From: Cristatella mucedo
Taxonomy: Eukaryota > Bryozoa > Phylactolaemata > Cristatellidae
DNA: 64,000 nucleotides
Assembly: GCA_009760855.2 (NCBI GenBank)
Contig: WPIO01000025.1
Span: forward strand, 2,088,501-2,152,500
Direction of reading: 5' to 3'
Shown here: positions 36,006 through 48,023 of the stretch, in pieces
How positions within the stretch are numbered: the first letter of the stretch is position 1
How the letters are laid out: the number at the start of each line of letters is the position of its first letter
Made by a program: the position numbers and the translations under genes
The notes under the pieces: generated by a model
Told to the model about the DNA's origin: nothing
What the model saw: the letters and a program-made list of their open reading frames with translations, nothing else
Databases searched by the model: none

Positions 36006-38830
36006 CTTCTTAAGGCCCTTAGCCATCGGCAAGGTTGATCCTTTACATAATGTTGAGTAAGCACGCGAACTAGCAGGCCACCAGAGGTGCCAGGCATTTC
36101 TAAATTCTCATAGCTTGGTGTTACAGCAACAGGTAGCCACACCGAACGATGTGAACACGCCCAGAATAACTTGAGCGTAGTTGTAGCTGCTGCCAATGCT
36201 AGCCTACTAGATACACAGTGTTTAGTGGCCAATTGCCTTTTGCTACTGCTGCCACTGCTGCTGGCTTCTCCATGCAGTCTGGCGAGGGAAGCGATGCTCT
36301 GTGCACAGAGCAGTGTGCCATAGCTGCACACAGCTAGGCTGTGTGGGGTGGTGTTGAGGATGCTCAGCCATTTTACATTGCATTATATAAACATTCGGTA
36401 TACAGTGACTTTTTCAGGGCAGGCGTCTCGGCACTTATCTACTGACAGGGTTAGGATAGTGAGGTCAAGCATGGCCATTCTAGTACTAGTGTGTGCATTA
36501 GCAAAATCCGATCAGACTGCTTCCTACATGCCGTAGTAGTTACGTCTTCTTACTCGCTGATCAGGTTTAGATGCAGCCCATAAGTGCGATGGCCTTGTCC
36601 GATATAATAGCCCATTAAATTCAGGCCTGGTCCGATAGCCCATTAAATTCAGGCCTTGCCCCTACCTTTGCATCACTTCTTATTGTCGATGGCCAAACGT
36701 TTGCATGTATGGTTTGTTCATCTGGAAGATGGCTTGCTTGGATTTAGCCCTGCTGACTGCAGTTGCCGGCATGTCCGTGCTTAGCTGTGGCGTCATGAGC
36801 CTTCAGGCCTGCTTGAACCTGGTCTAATCGACCGTTCGTTAGATGGCTTTCTGCCCTTGTGAGCTGCTGCCGTTTCTTTAGCATCCTCGAGTGCTGGCTA
36901 AAGGCTACTGCTGCGGCTAGCTTGGACTTAGTCCTTATTTATTCTCTGTCCGACTATATCCTCTACAATTGCCATGCCAGTGCACATGTTTGCCCTGCCA
37001 TTTGGTCGGACACGCACAGCCGACTCAGCATGACAGTATGAAAAGGGGCAGTGAAATGGCATCACTCCATCTGGCAACGTCACTGGATGCCTCCTTTGGT
37101 AGTTCGCCTCCTGCTGCGGTTCGCCTACTGGCGTGCACGTGAGGCCGTGCTGCCTGTCACATGGTGGCTAAGCGAGCCTCTCTCTAAGAGGCAGAGCGGC
37201 TGATCGGCAGCTGCCCTGTGCAGCAGGCGCGCTCTGCTGCACAGAGGCCCGCTGGTGGAAGCTGTGCTGCTTGGTGACTCAATCACTTCCTCCTTATCCC
37301 CTCCCCCCACCTCTGGAGTGATGTACGAAGCGCATGAGCTCAGCTTTTCATGCTTCTAGGCAACATGGTGGGCGCGAGCCGTTGCTGTGATGAAGCGCAT
37401 CGTGCAAGTGTGCGCTGGCCTGGACGCTCGTGCCAGCCTGATTTTGAGCAGCCCGAGTCATCACACTGGGTCGGCGCTAGCTGCCACTGTCTTTGCCCCC
37501 CCCCCCCCCTGTCAGCCTCCCAGAGGTGCCCGTGTCGTCTCAGCATCTTGTTCTGGGCAGCCACACCAAGGGTTGGGCAGAAATGCTTTTCTAATAAAGG
37601 TGTTGCATTGACTTTTTTCAAATGAAATCGACGACGAATGCATCACACCAGATGCGATCTCGCAGTTGCTGTTTGCCACACAACAGACCTTCATTCGTCT
37701 TGCTTCAACTGCTAATTGTTGTGGCCGGCAATACATATCTGGCCGTACTCGGCAGCCAGTCCTGCCTATGTGCTCCCCTTTAACCACCCCCCCTTCCCAT
37801 CCCTCCCACACTTTTGAGTCTCTAAAAACTGGACGCTGCCTCGATGATGCGCCCCTCGGTCCATTGGGAATGCCGATAATGCAATGAACCAGTGGCACAA
37901 GCATAGCTGGCCAATCTAAGCGATTATCGCATCAGTCGGCCAGCGCCGAGGCCACATTCTGCAAGGTGCTATGCAACCACCAACCTATGCGATTCATGCA
38001 CTAGTTGGAAGAAGTAGCAGAGAAAGAATGAATTATGCCGGAGGGACAGATAACCGAACATAAAGCAACAGTCATTTATAAATCGAAATGCAAAACTATC
38101 GTGGACCGTTTACCCAGCGGCCGGCTTGCAGAAACTATCGCTGCGGCAACGTGATTGGCTAGCACAGGAAAAGCTGTGAGCCCCCCTCGGCCGACTGCAG
38201 GGCTGCCTGTGGCCGGCCACCGCCCTGCCCTGCCCTGCCCTGCCCTGCCCCCCTCCCTGCCGAGACAGCAAGAACGTGCGAAAGCAAGCAGCAGGCTGCC
38301 CAGCGGTAACTTGCCCCTCGCAGAGGCAAGCGCGGTCGACACTGACCGTACCCTAACCTGCTTAATTTAGTCGTGTTTTGTGGAGCTGTACAAAGCAGCA
38401 GCGGGTGCCCACGTAGCTGGTCAAGTGGCGATGGCCAGCGGCAGGTACTGGCACGTGCGCACGCTCTCCTTCGCTTCAAGCAGCAGCTGCCAACTCTGCC
38501 AAGAGGCTCGAAGCTCTAGCTCTGCCGAGAGGCTGCCAGAAGTACAAAGTGGGTGCTGCAGCAGCAGCACTAGCGGACGCAGTCCTATGGCTGGCTCACT
38601 CGCCTGGCCAGCGAGGAGGCACGAGCGGTCCCGCTGAAAGGCGAGCAGACATGTTTCTGTGCGTTGCTGGTCGCACCCGGATGCACTGGCAACAACCGAA
38701 TCAGGTGCGAATAGGGGCCGAGTTCTCTCCGACTGCGACTAGACACCGGCGGTGACTTGAGAGAAGACAGTGCAAGACGCAACGACCGAGCAGCACTGCT
38801 GCTGCTAAGCGCGAGCACGAGTTCGAACGC
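36006..38830. other. Intergenic between LINE and phosphatase gene
   Basis: Contains a short tandem duplication with GCCCATTAAATTCAGGCC near 36610-36655 and C-runs near 37500. A CCCTG repeat lies at 38218-38252. A frame at 37387-37611 ends beside an AATAAA at 37593 but matches nothing known. The sequence becomes GC-rich towards the phosphatase. Confidence 0.5.
38218..38252. repeat. (CCCTG)n short tandem repeat
   Basis: About five CCCTG units followed by a C-run. Confidence 0.85.
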
Positions 38831-39766
38831 TCACTTGTCCCACTCCTCCAGGTCGCCTATTCTCACCGTGACGGCGCTGGGCGATTCGACCGCCAACCGG
38901 TCGGCGTCACTGGGCTCTGCTGCCTGGCCTGACTCAGCTGCAGGCCGAGGCGCCGCCTCTCCACCGTCGACAGTAGCTGCGTCTGCGGAGAACCCGTGCG
39001 CGGAATCCGGATGAGCCTGAACAGGCCCATGAGCCGCCGCGGCGGCGGCCTGTGCCACTGCGGCCGCCGAAGCGCTCGCTGGCGACTCTTCGCTCGGAGA
39101 GTTGACCGGAGCTGCCGGCAGCGGCGACCGCTTACGAGAGGCGCTGCTCTCGGGCCTCGGGGCGGCCGCAGACGAGGCGTAGGCGCCCTGACGCAGCGGG
39201 TAGGTCGGGTGAAGGTCCTTGTCAATGTCGCCGTTGAGAACCCAGAGTCGGTGGATCTCGACGAGGCGCTTGCATTCGGCGCGGTCGTCCACTGACATGC
39301 GCGGGTGCTTGGAATAGAGCACGTTCTTGAAGGCGCGCAGGTAGCCGTGCTCCCAGTCCTGCAGCTGCTTCTGGAAGCCCATATTGGGATTAGCGCAGCG
39401 CCTCGCGCCTCGGACGGCGTTCAGCGCCTCCTTCCACGACAGGTCCGTGGCGACCATGATGTAAGCAGTTGCGATGGTAACGCTCCTAGAAACGCCAGCC
39501 AAACAGTGAACGAGAACTACACCGCCAGAGAGTCTGGCCTTGTGAATGAACTCCGAGGTGGCGCCAAAGTGTCCGACGAGCTGCTCGTCCGGCCTGTCCT
39601 CGGCCTCAATGCACAGGTACGTCTTGTCGGCGAGCGCCGGTCTGGCGTTGTCGTGTATCGACACGATATGGGTGATTCCATTCTCCGAAAGCTGCGCCTT
39701 GTCTCTCGAGTCACTAAAGTTCCCCACATACAGGCCGTGCAGCACCTTGTTCATGCCGTTACCCAT
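38831..39766 (-). CDS. DUSP22/DUSP15-like dual-specificity phosphatase, single exon
   Basis: A 311-codon uninterrupted frame. It starts MGNGMNK, a consensus N-myristoylation site (Gly2) identical to that of vertebrate DUSP22, so membrane anchoring is likely. The catalytic domain covers about residues 1-160: LHGLYVGNF, the general-acid Asp57, the signature VHCLAGVSRS (HCxxGxxR) with nucleophile Cys88 and Arg94, then SRS-V-IAYIM-like helix and CANPN.GFQ.QL. Both catalytic positions fall at the same numbers as in human DUSP22. After about residue 165 there is a tail of some 145 residues rich in Ala, Ser, Pro and Glu, with little expected structure. DUSP22 removes phosphate from Tyr and Thr/Ser and tunes JNK and other kinase signalling; targets here are unknown. 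The gene is intronless and GC-rich. DUSP15 is the alternative name. Confidence 0.93.
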   Translation of the reverse strand: MGNGMNKVLHGLYVGNFSDSRDKAQLSENGITHIVSIHDNARPALADKTYLCIEAEDRPDEQLVGHFGATSEFIHKARLSGGVVLVHCLAGVSRSVTIATAYIMVATDLSWKEALNAVRGARRCANPNMGFQKQLQDWEHGYLRAFKNVLYSKHPRMSVDDRAECKRLVEIHRLWVLNGDIDKDLHPTYPLRQGAYASSAAAPRPESSASRKRSPLPAAPVNSPSEESPASASAAAVAQAAAAAAHGPVQAHPDSAHGFSADAATVDGGEAAPRPAAESGQAAEPSDADRLAVESPSAVTVRIGDLEEWDK

Positions 39767-41000
39767 TTTGCGACGGCAGCGCGGGTTTCACACGCCAGCC
39801 AGTGCGTACGCAGCGCGCTCCCCACCTCGAATTTGGGTCAAGGTCGTTTGGCTGCCCGGTTCTGGGCGTGACGCCCTAATGCTCCAGATTAGCCGCCCGG
39901 CGGCATTTCTCGGTCGCGCTGTGTCGGTGGTAACTGTGCCTGGTTGCCAGGAAAATGCTAAACGTAATTTTTTCCTTGTGATAAAATCCCGGAAGTTCAC
40001 TTCTTTCAGCTGGTTGAACAGTTAGCCCGTATCTAAAGAGCTCATTGCAGAGTACCCACTAATTTATGAACGCATATTGTGTACGAATGCGGAGCCGCAC
40101 TTTGCTTGCACACATCCCCATGGTGGCATACCTTGTCACATCGGTGGTCGCATACGGTTTTAGAGTACCCGATATCCTTCGCGACGGCGAGCCAGGGCAT
40201 TTTTGCGTATACGGTGGAGTATTGTGTGCACGCAGCGTAGGCGTTAATAGCCACAATAATCGTTACTTGAATTTCGCTGCACGCGGTTGCAATTTTTTAA
40301 TTATCCATGCCGCACTCGAGCTCAACGTTACGTGTATTCCACCTGGCTTACAGCGGCGATACACTGGTGCCCTTCCAGGCCCCAACTAACTTGCCATGGT
40401 TTCGATAAGCAGCAGAATTGAGTGGCATTGGAAATAGGCACATTATGCGGACATATGCCTCTAGTTAGCAGGGCGTGTAGCCAGGAATTGGCGCATGGGG
40501 TAAACTTTACTTTTACCTCAACCATAGAGGGGCGCGGAGTCAAGCTCAGCTGCGTGTCTCAAACATCTGCATTCCTTGTACGGAAAATGTCAAAGACCCT
40601 TTTTTAAATTGTTTTGCATCCCATTGCTTGATACAAACCTATATGCCTACTTATACGTTCATATATATACCCAGGTGTATACATACATACATAGATCATC
40701 GTGTTGTTGAAGATCAGAGTTTCCGTTCACGTTCCGGATGATTAGAAATCGTCCGCGCCAGGCGTGGTGCATGTGCCAGCTAGGTGCATTACATACTCAA
40801 AGGGGCCAGACAAAACGACTGCCCTTGCGCTTGAAAGTATACTTTTATTAGTTAGTAGAATATTAGTTCTTTTTCACGACTGCTTTGCTAAACAAATGTT
40901 TCTACGAAACTCGGGCAGCGACGACTATATGAAAGAGACTAAATGCTTTTGAGCAGCTACAAATATTAGAGTAATAAGAGACAAGTGCTTGGATTTAAGC
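39767..41000. other. Upstream region of the phosphatase and spacer
   Basis: The first 250 bases are GC-rich and probably include the phosphatase promoter. No distinct motif was singled out. Beyond that no gene is seen. Confidence 0.45.
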
Positions 41001-41009
41001 CTCCTACCA

Positions 41010-41150
41010 GTCCTGGTTTGACCCAGGGGTTAGAGTGCTTCGCTTTGACGACCGAGATCTTGGCCTTGAGCCTTGCGGCATATGTAAGCGTCTTGATAGA
41101 GATTAAGTTTTCTTACGGCTCTATGCAAATGAACTAATTTTTTTCTATAC
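41010..41150 (+). mobile_element. SINE-A copy, diverged
   Basis: Aligns along its length with the copy at 51741-51885: CTGGTTTGACCCAGGGGTTAG, CTTGAGCC, GGCATATGTAAGCG and GATAGAGATTAAGTTTTCTT, then an AT-rich end. The outer stem is partly lost. Confidence 0.7.
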
Positions 41151-42765
41151 GATAGCTGTAACCGGGTTCTAGGGGTCAAAGGCTGTTTCCTGCCAAACCC
41201 ACTATACTCCGGCCACGCTGCCGCTCGCCATGCCGCCGAGCTAGGGTAAGACGAGCGGCCGTCAGGTTAAACATCTTTATAACGCATGTGCCAACAACTG
41301 CAGGTGAACTAAACAAGTCTACAGGGAGGGTCCTATACACAGTACACTACGGGGGCGCAAGACGACGCAGCAAGCGCGAACAAACGTGTTAGTTGGGGTC
41401 AGCCGGCTTCTGCAGTCCTGTCGTTGTACCGACTCCGAATCCAACAGTACGAGCGTACGCCGTTCAAAACCCGGCTGGCTGAGTAACTGCTGGCTAGACT
41501 GAGTCGACAACTACCACGGTCGTAAGCTTCCACCGAAAGACGCCAACACACGGGGGGGAGTCACGAACACGCTACACGGGGAACGCGGGATAAAAACAAG
41601 TCAACGAGTGAGCTATCCAGCCATGCTCGGGCCTTGGGTACTCGTTCCCTTGCGTGCGTGGCAGCATCACCGGAGCCCGCCTGCACGAATCCAGGTGCAT
41701 AACTCGGCGAGACCGGGAGCTTCCAACACCACGACTTACTTGGCCAACTTCCCGTACCCAAGAGCCCCGGTGACCTCACGTCACCGCATACATCCGGCCA
41801 TGCCATAGGGTCCGACCCCGGCCTAGCCGGTGACCCTAACCCTCACTTTAGCCGTCCAGTCCCTGCCAACCGAACCCAGCCTGGGTACATAGCTATTTCA
41901 CGTGAGCAGGCCAAAACATTAAAAAGTTAAAGGTAAGCAGATTCATAAGCCTCATTTGTATAATGGCAGAAGAGTCTACAATTTTTACCACCACCGCTTG
42001 CCACGGGAAGTAAAGAATAGCTCTCTGCAGGATTCACGTCAACTATCGTGAAGAGCGAGCACCTTGCCCTTGGGCTACGACCTAGAACTGTGAAAGGTCG
42101 TCATCAACAGGCCGCTTCGCGCACGACCTTTTCAGTTCCATGCTTTTTGTGAACTGATTAGCGAAATGACGCTCTTGTTCATTGGGTTTTATTACTTATT
42201 TTAACTTGTCAGTTGTTCGGGAAATTTCGTGAGTCCGTGTTCTGCTGACCAGCACGAAATTCTTGCGCTGTTGACACCTGGGCCTACTTGTTGGTACAAA
42301 GTACCTGAAATCATGAATGTATCGATTTTATAATTGCTCGCTCGTATTAGGCTCAATTGCTTCCCAAGTTTTGCAATCGCATGTTTTGAAGTCGCGTGCC
42401 GCTTATTTTTTGAAGTTTATGCATCAGGCCCTGGTTTGGCTCATATGCTCGCCTTTAACTACCGTGTTGTGGATCAGCGCCGTGGCACATGTGAAGCACC
42501 TGGTGTGGTTTTGCTTGATTGATGGCACTGCCCCACCCCACTACCACCCCCACCCGATCGTTGTATGCGCGGGCTGTGACACTCGATGTGGTGTGCGGTC
42601 GGAATGTGCTATTCGTAATTGTTGTGACAAAGAAGTCGGGGGGGGGGACTCCGGTGAGCGAGAGGGACGAAGAGAGTTGTGATTCCCCCTGCTCCGTGCG
42701 TAGGGAAATAAACTGGCGGCGCTGCCCGGCGGCTTGCGTTCCGTACTGTTTGTGACGATAACCAA
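41151..42765. other. Intergenic, includes GC-rich stretch
   Basis: GC-rich sequence from about 41.2 to 41.9 kb resembles the block at 17-18.7 kb in composition, but I found no clear shared sequence. No supported gene. Confidence 0.4.
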
Positions 42766-42769
42766 ATTT

Positions 42770-42820
42770 ACATCTGGATAGAGATTAAGTTCTCTTAGGG
42801 TACTGTACAAAGGGGTTGTA
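42770..42820 (+). mobile_element. SINE-A 3' tail fragment
   Basis: GGATAGAGATTAAGTTCTCT followed by TAGGGTACTGTACAAA. The stem-loop is intact and the head is absent. Confidence 0.55.
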
Positions 42821-45800
42821 TTTTTTTGATACACTTATAAGCGACCTCCTCAGTACCGCTCTCCAGATTCAACGAATGCGTCGCAAAAGGACCCGACGTA
42901 CCCATCCGACGGCACCAGGTGCTGAGCATAACGAGGGAGTCTGAGGCGCAACGAACGCCTCTGGAAAAATCCGGACCGATACAGCTCTTACAGCCGACGG
43001 TAGAGCATGCCGCCACTGCAGGTTAGGTTCCAATCAGTAGGTCCCTACCTAGCAGGTTCCACCTAGCAGGCTTCACCTAGCAGCTGTGTCACCTCCGAAG
43101 CCCCCCCCCCTTGCTAGTTCTCGGTCCGTCGTTGTTCATTCTCTACACAGAGCGAGCAGATAATACGGGTTTGTAGTGTAACTCCGTTTAATGCGGATCC
43201 ACAGGACTCCATCTTAGCCCTGACAGAAATTCACGAATCGCAGTTATCCTGGTCAAATGCTTTTTAGCCAATATTTCTGCCTCCCTCCGTACTTTTTGTT
43301 AGCCTGGCCGCACTATTTGTGTACTCGGCATTCCCTATTGACGGAAATGTTCGAGATTATTGTTTTTATTAGAATTGTTTAGTTATTTTCAGTATCTCAT
43401 GCGCTATACAAGCAAGCTTTTTATGAACTATAAATGATTAAGCTTATGCCCAATGACTCATGCAGTAATGTCAGGGGAGGAAGTCACGACAGTGAAGCTG
43501 CGGTCTGCTTTTGCAACCCGTGAGTGTATCGGCATAGAAAAAAACCTCTGTCTTTGTTGGACCACGGGTAAACAAGATCTTTGAGTGCAATCAATTTTCT
43601 AAGCAGCTCCCTCGTTAAGAGAAAGTGGCTTAAAACAAATCCGACAGAGCGATTCGGGGATTGTTGAGCACTTACAAGGCTAAAATTATGTATAGTTCGT
43701 TCAAAGTATGGTGAAGAACCACAATCAGCTCAAGGATGTTTTTCATTGTTCGTATCCTTAATGCTCATTTCAATAAATTTATTCAAATCACAGGGCTTAC
43801 TCAGATGAGCAAGACAAACTTTTCCAAGAGAATTTACCGGGCTTGAAACGCCGCTAACAAGGACAATGTAAGGAGAATGCGAAAAGAGACTAGACTACAT
43901 TTGGGGCTTCGTGGACGTGATTTACTGTAGACTGGTAAATGTCAAAAAACTACAAATACGTATGCCTTGTATGGTAATTTTTGGAAAGATTCCGTATAGA
44001 TACTTCTTTATTTTGATTAATTGCTTGTTTTATCTGTCTAAATGTGAACGAAAAGACGCCAGTTTGTCCATCTCAGTGGAAAATGGCGAGCTTTAAATGT
44101 TTTGCTGTCCTGGTCGCCTAAGCCAAATTTGGAGTAAATGATGACCATTGTTCAAGCTACGAGAATGAAAAATGGTACCTACTACCTGGACAAAATCTCT
44201 TTTGTGTAGTTTATTTGGCCTCAATTGATAAGGTCAAAGTATGGCTACCCTTGGCTTAATCCTGGCGCCCTTACGCTATCCTGTATGTAGGAGGACTGCC
44301 GAGATGAAGCATCGCAACGCGTACATTTGGATACCCACCGCTAAGCCGCATAGCAGCTTCAACGTGACGACGCGAACGTAGACTTGTAAAAAAAATCCCG
44401 TGAAAAATATGTTTTTATTGAAGTCAAGAAGTGTAAGTTTGGCAAGCGATAGTACGTTTTACTTTCAGTCATGTGTCTTACGCTAACTAGGCTTAATAAA
44501 CGTGTAATAATCGGTACGTTGGCAACCTTGTTGGATTATGTCACAAAATGTGGCCAACATGTATAATTCCCAGTTTTAATATATAATAATTATAATAATA
44601 TATAATGTAATAATAATAATATAATATAAAATAATAAATAAATATAATATAATATAAAATAATATAATAATAACTGTATAAGTACTTTGAATACCGAGAT
44701 TGTTAATTTTGCCAATATTCATTCTTGCACCCCAAAAATTCAAAATTCTGGACCTCAGCTCACCCACTTACAGGCGACGCTAGGCGGTTTGGTATTTTCC
44801 CTGCACTGGTGCTGTCTATATCCGCGTGCTTTCGTGGCCAGTGAGTAAGTGTAGAATCGCGAATTGAAACCACACTACGGTGCCCAGTGATATCGTCCGC
44901 CAGCAAGTAAAGATCTGTAAAATCCCACTATTTGTGCGCGGTAACTTGACCCATTTTGTGCCAGCGACCCCACGATTCCAGTAACGGCAAGCAGGATCGT
45001 AGCCTAAACGCTTTACGCAAGATGTGCACCCCACTGCACCGGACCGGTATCCGGCAGTCAGGCTCGACGCTAGGACCAAGACGGGAGACATTTCCTCTCG
45101 GGTTAGCGGTTGCTCCAAAAGCTCATACACTGGTGTTAGCCCATAGGGAGGTGCTTGCAACTAATGAGCAATATCTAGGGTTGGCGTCCTGCAGTAGGCA
45201 ATCGTCTATTGTCCCCTGTAAGTGTGGCGATAGCCTGCGAGGATGTTAAATCAGCCGACCTTCGCTCTTTACTTCACTCACACTTGCATAGCACGAGGCG
45301 GAAAAATTCCCGCGCATAAATTTTCTTGAGGTGTATTTTGATTGTTGGACGACTGGGGGGGGGGGCATACGGTGAGTCAGCAGCTGGGTGCCTCATATCG
45401 CCATAGAACCACGGTTCGTGCGGAGTAAATCTGTGAAAAGCTCCTAAGTCTTCAGGTTATCTGTTTTGAATACATTGTGTGTACGCAGTATATGTACGGC
45501 TACTACACTGTGCTAAACTCATGCCGCATTAATTGCTCTCCACATTTTCAATGTCACAGTCGACCCATCGTTCATGGCAGATACCAGGTTGCCTGGCGGG
45601 AGACGTCATGCGAAGCTGACATTAAAGAAGTAGGATCGATTGGAAGGCCATTCACTAGCACCGAATGCCGTCTGTGGAATTATTCTTCAAATTCGCCCGC
45701 ATTAAATGTACGCGCAAGAATGTGATAACAGCGCTTATCCAGGCGATACAGTGTCTATCCGTATGTAACTCCATGACGCCTGCGTGGTTGTACGCAAGAC

Positions 45801-45913
45801 TTCTAGCCTAATAAATATCTGTAATCTAGCTCAATATTCATTCAAAAACTTTTCGGTAGACCTGCGAAAGTGGGAAGTAGATCGAGTAGTAATGTAGGAA
45901 CTGAGTAGTTTTT
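42821..45913. other. Intergenic, no gene recognised
   Basis: Contains a 15-bp tandem motif ACCTAGCAGG/CTTC near 43046-43085, an AT/ATA-rich stretch at 44577-44670 and a G-run near 45355. Frames at 44.8-45.2 kb match nothing known. Confidence 0.5.
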
Positions 45914-46083
45914 TGGTGAGCCGTAATGGCTCACTGGGAAAGGGGGTTGCTTTTCACGACCTCCTTCTCCAGGTTGTGGGTTCGAATCCTTCGGTGGGAG
46001 ATCCAGTATCGCCACTGCAAGCGGTGGTGATAGCCGTAAAGGCTTTTCTGCCGCTATAAAAAGAGGCTGTTCAATCAACTAGT
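45914..46083 (+). mobile_element. SINE-B, tRNA-derived, copy 2
   Basis: Matches 6071-6232 through the head (TGGCTCACTGGG, GGTTCGAATCC) and the body CGCCACTGCAAGCGGTGG, TGATAGCCGTAAAGGC, TAAAAAGAGGCTGTT. A TTTATTTA-type tail follows to about 46105. It ends 215 bases from the tRNA-Ile gene. Confidence 0.8.
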
Positions 46084-46298
46084 ATTTATTTATTTTTATT
46101 TATAGTAGAAGTGTGAATCAAGGTGTCGGACATCGATCATGATGAATGACATAACGTTAGTGTCTCCGTTTTTCTCTTTAATGTGGGGAGAGTTTTTTGT
46201 TACGTATAAGATCTGTCTGAAATCTTTGTAGTATGTGTGCCGCACCTGCAAACGACTTGTTTGGATAATTGTTTGAAAAACGAAATCTGAAGATATAT

Positions 46299-46371
46299 GG
46301 CCAATGTGGGGATCGAACCCACGACCTTAGCGTTATTAGCACCACGCTCTAACCAACTGAGCTAATCGGCC
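46299..46371 (-). tRNA. tRNA-Ile (anticodon AAU)
   Basis: A 73-base cloverleaf on the minus strand. The acceptor stem GGCCGAT pairs with ATTGGCC (one G-U). Box A is TAGCTCAGTTGG, the anticodon loop reads CTAATAA and box B is GGTTCGATCCC. A TTTTT run follows about 20 bases downstream as an RNA polymerase III terminator. No intron. It looks functional. Confidence 0.93.
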
Positions 46372-46858
46372 ATACTCTTAAGGTGTCATTTATTTAATTA
46401 TATTCTATTTTTCAAATGTTTTCAGTTCTTGATTTTGAGTGTCAAAGCTAGTTCAGTCATCTCTTGCTTGACTTGCACTTGACCAATGACGGATGCACTC
46501 GTAGAGCACTTGGGCGGGGCATTCTCCTTCGGATTCTCTCCGAAAGTAGCTACCAATGATGCTCAAATTAAAGAATTCTGCGATGTAGGCACTAAGTGTG
46601 CACTCACGGTCTGCTCGGTTTTCAGTGGCTCCTTAAGCTAAGCGCTCCCTTGGCTTACCCAATTAAATGTCAATATTGAGACATTCCAGTGAGTCCAAAC
46701 TTTAATTGACAGTGAGACATTCTAATTATTAATAATTAAAATCTAATGTGATTTACTTTTTGCAGTCTTTTAATGACCTAAATGCTGAGTGTTTTTTTGT
46801 CAAACAATCAGCCACATTTTGTTGATATACTTGTGTAAATCAACGGTATTTGTGATTA
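46372..46858. other. Spacer between tRNA-Ile and decayed repeat ORF
   Basis: AT-rich. A short AGTGAGACATTC/AGACATTCCAGTGAG-like repetition lies near 46675-46725. No gene seen. Confidence 0.5.
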
Positions 46859-46859
46859 A

Positions 46860-48023
46860 CGATGCCAAGGAAGTGTAAGAACTCGCCGAATAAATTCGGC
46901 TGCATCTGAGGGAGATGTGCTTGATGACTTAGTGAAAGACCTTGACCTGCCTAAAGAGTTGTCTGAACTACTACGTACTAGATTAAAAGAGAGAATTTTT
47001 TCTTGAGCTGGGTACTACATTACAGAGTTCGTTTCTTTACTTTTTGACAGAGGATTCACTAGTCTATTGTAGCAACGTCGAAGGTCTAGGTACCTAAATG
47101 GTAAAGTGTTATGATCCAACTGAGCTGAGGCTCTTCGATGATTTATAGAACCGAAGTTTAAAGGAAGTTTTACGTCACAAAGGAAAGGAGCCTTCCTCTT
47201 TTCCGATTGCATATTCAGTATTGATGAAAGAGACTTACGGAATTATGAAAATACTTCTTGACGAAATAAGATATAATAAACACCAGTGGCAGATGTGTGA
47301 CGACTTAAAGGTGGCTTCCTTCTGCTATGACTTCAGTGTGGCTACACTAATTTTCCACGTTTTTTATGTCCGTCGGGTAGTCGCGCTGATGTTCTTCATT
47401 ACCGAAAGAACGACTTCCCAGAGCGAACACATTTCGTGCCTCGGAGTGACAACGTCCGAGAGCCTCCCCTCGTTCATAGCAAGAAAGTGCTACTTCTTCC
47501 TTTGCACATAAAGCTTGAACTAGTGAAAAATTATATAAAGGCTCTGAACAAAGACGGTACTTACAAGAAAATCTTTCTCAAATTAGTGAGGCAAAGGTAC
47601 AAGCTGGCAATTTGGTTGGTCCACAGATCAGAGAATTGTTCAGATACACAGTTTACATCTACAAAAATGACTGGGTTAGAGTTGCAGGCTTAAAATGGAT
47701 TTAAGTCTGTGGTACAGAACTTCTCGGCAATCATAAGTCTGTTGACTATGCCCGAATCTCTAAGAACATGATTTAAAGCTACGCCGCACTTGGTAGCAGA
47801 ATCAGTGTTAAGATACATTTTCTAAACTCTCACCTTGAATACTGCTATCAAATTAAAAAGTATTCAGATATGAAAAGCATAAGAGCTTCCATCAGAAAAT
47901 AAGCGAAAGGCCCGCTGGAATGTTAACATGATGGCCGATTACTGTTTGAGCCTGCAGCGCCACAATCTAGCTGCTATGCATAGCAGGAAGTCAAGAAAGA
48001 TGCAGTTTAAATGCATTTGATTA
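46860..48023 (+). pseudogene. Decayed copy of an unnamed repeat-borne ORF family
   Basis: Broken frames in order read MPRKCKNSPNKF, DLVKDLDLPKELSELL, SLVYCSNVEG, LRHKGKEPSSFPIAYSVLMK, YNKHQWQMCDDLKV, VLLLPLHIKLELVKNYIKAL, LGNHKSVDY, HFLNSHLEY and RWNVNMMADYCLSLQR. The order matches a protein family I remember as uncharacterised multi-copy proteins in many invertebrate genomes, where a PLHIKLGL..NFVKALDK block and a WN..MMADYCW block are conserved. That memory is not checked here. At least five stops or frameshifts make this copy dead. AATAAAAATG near 48123 may be its poly(A) signal. Confidence 0.6.

Noticed and set aside
37387-37611. 74-residue frame overlapping an AATAAA
   Set aside because: A terminal exon is conceivable (CTTCTAG acceptor upstream), but no partner exon or homology was found.
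39305-40025. Plus-strand frames of 188 and 159 residues
   Set aside because: Antisense to the phosphatase gene, whose catalytic motifs show the true frame.
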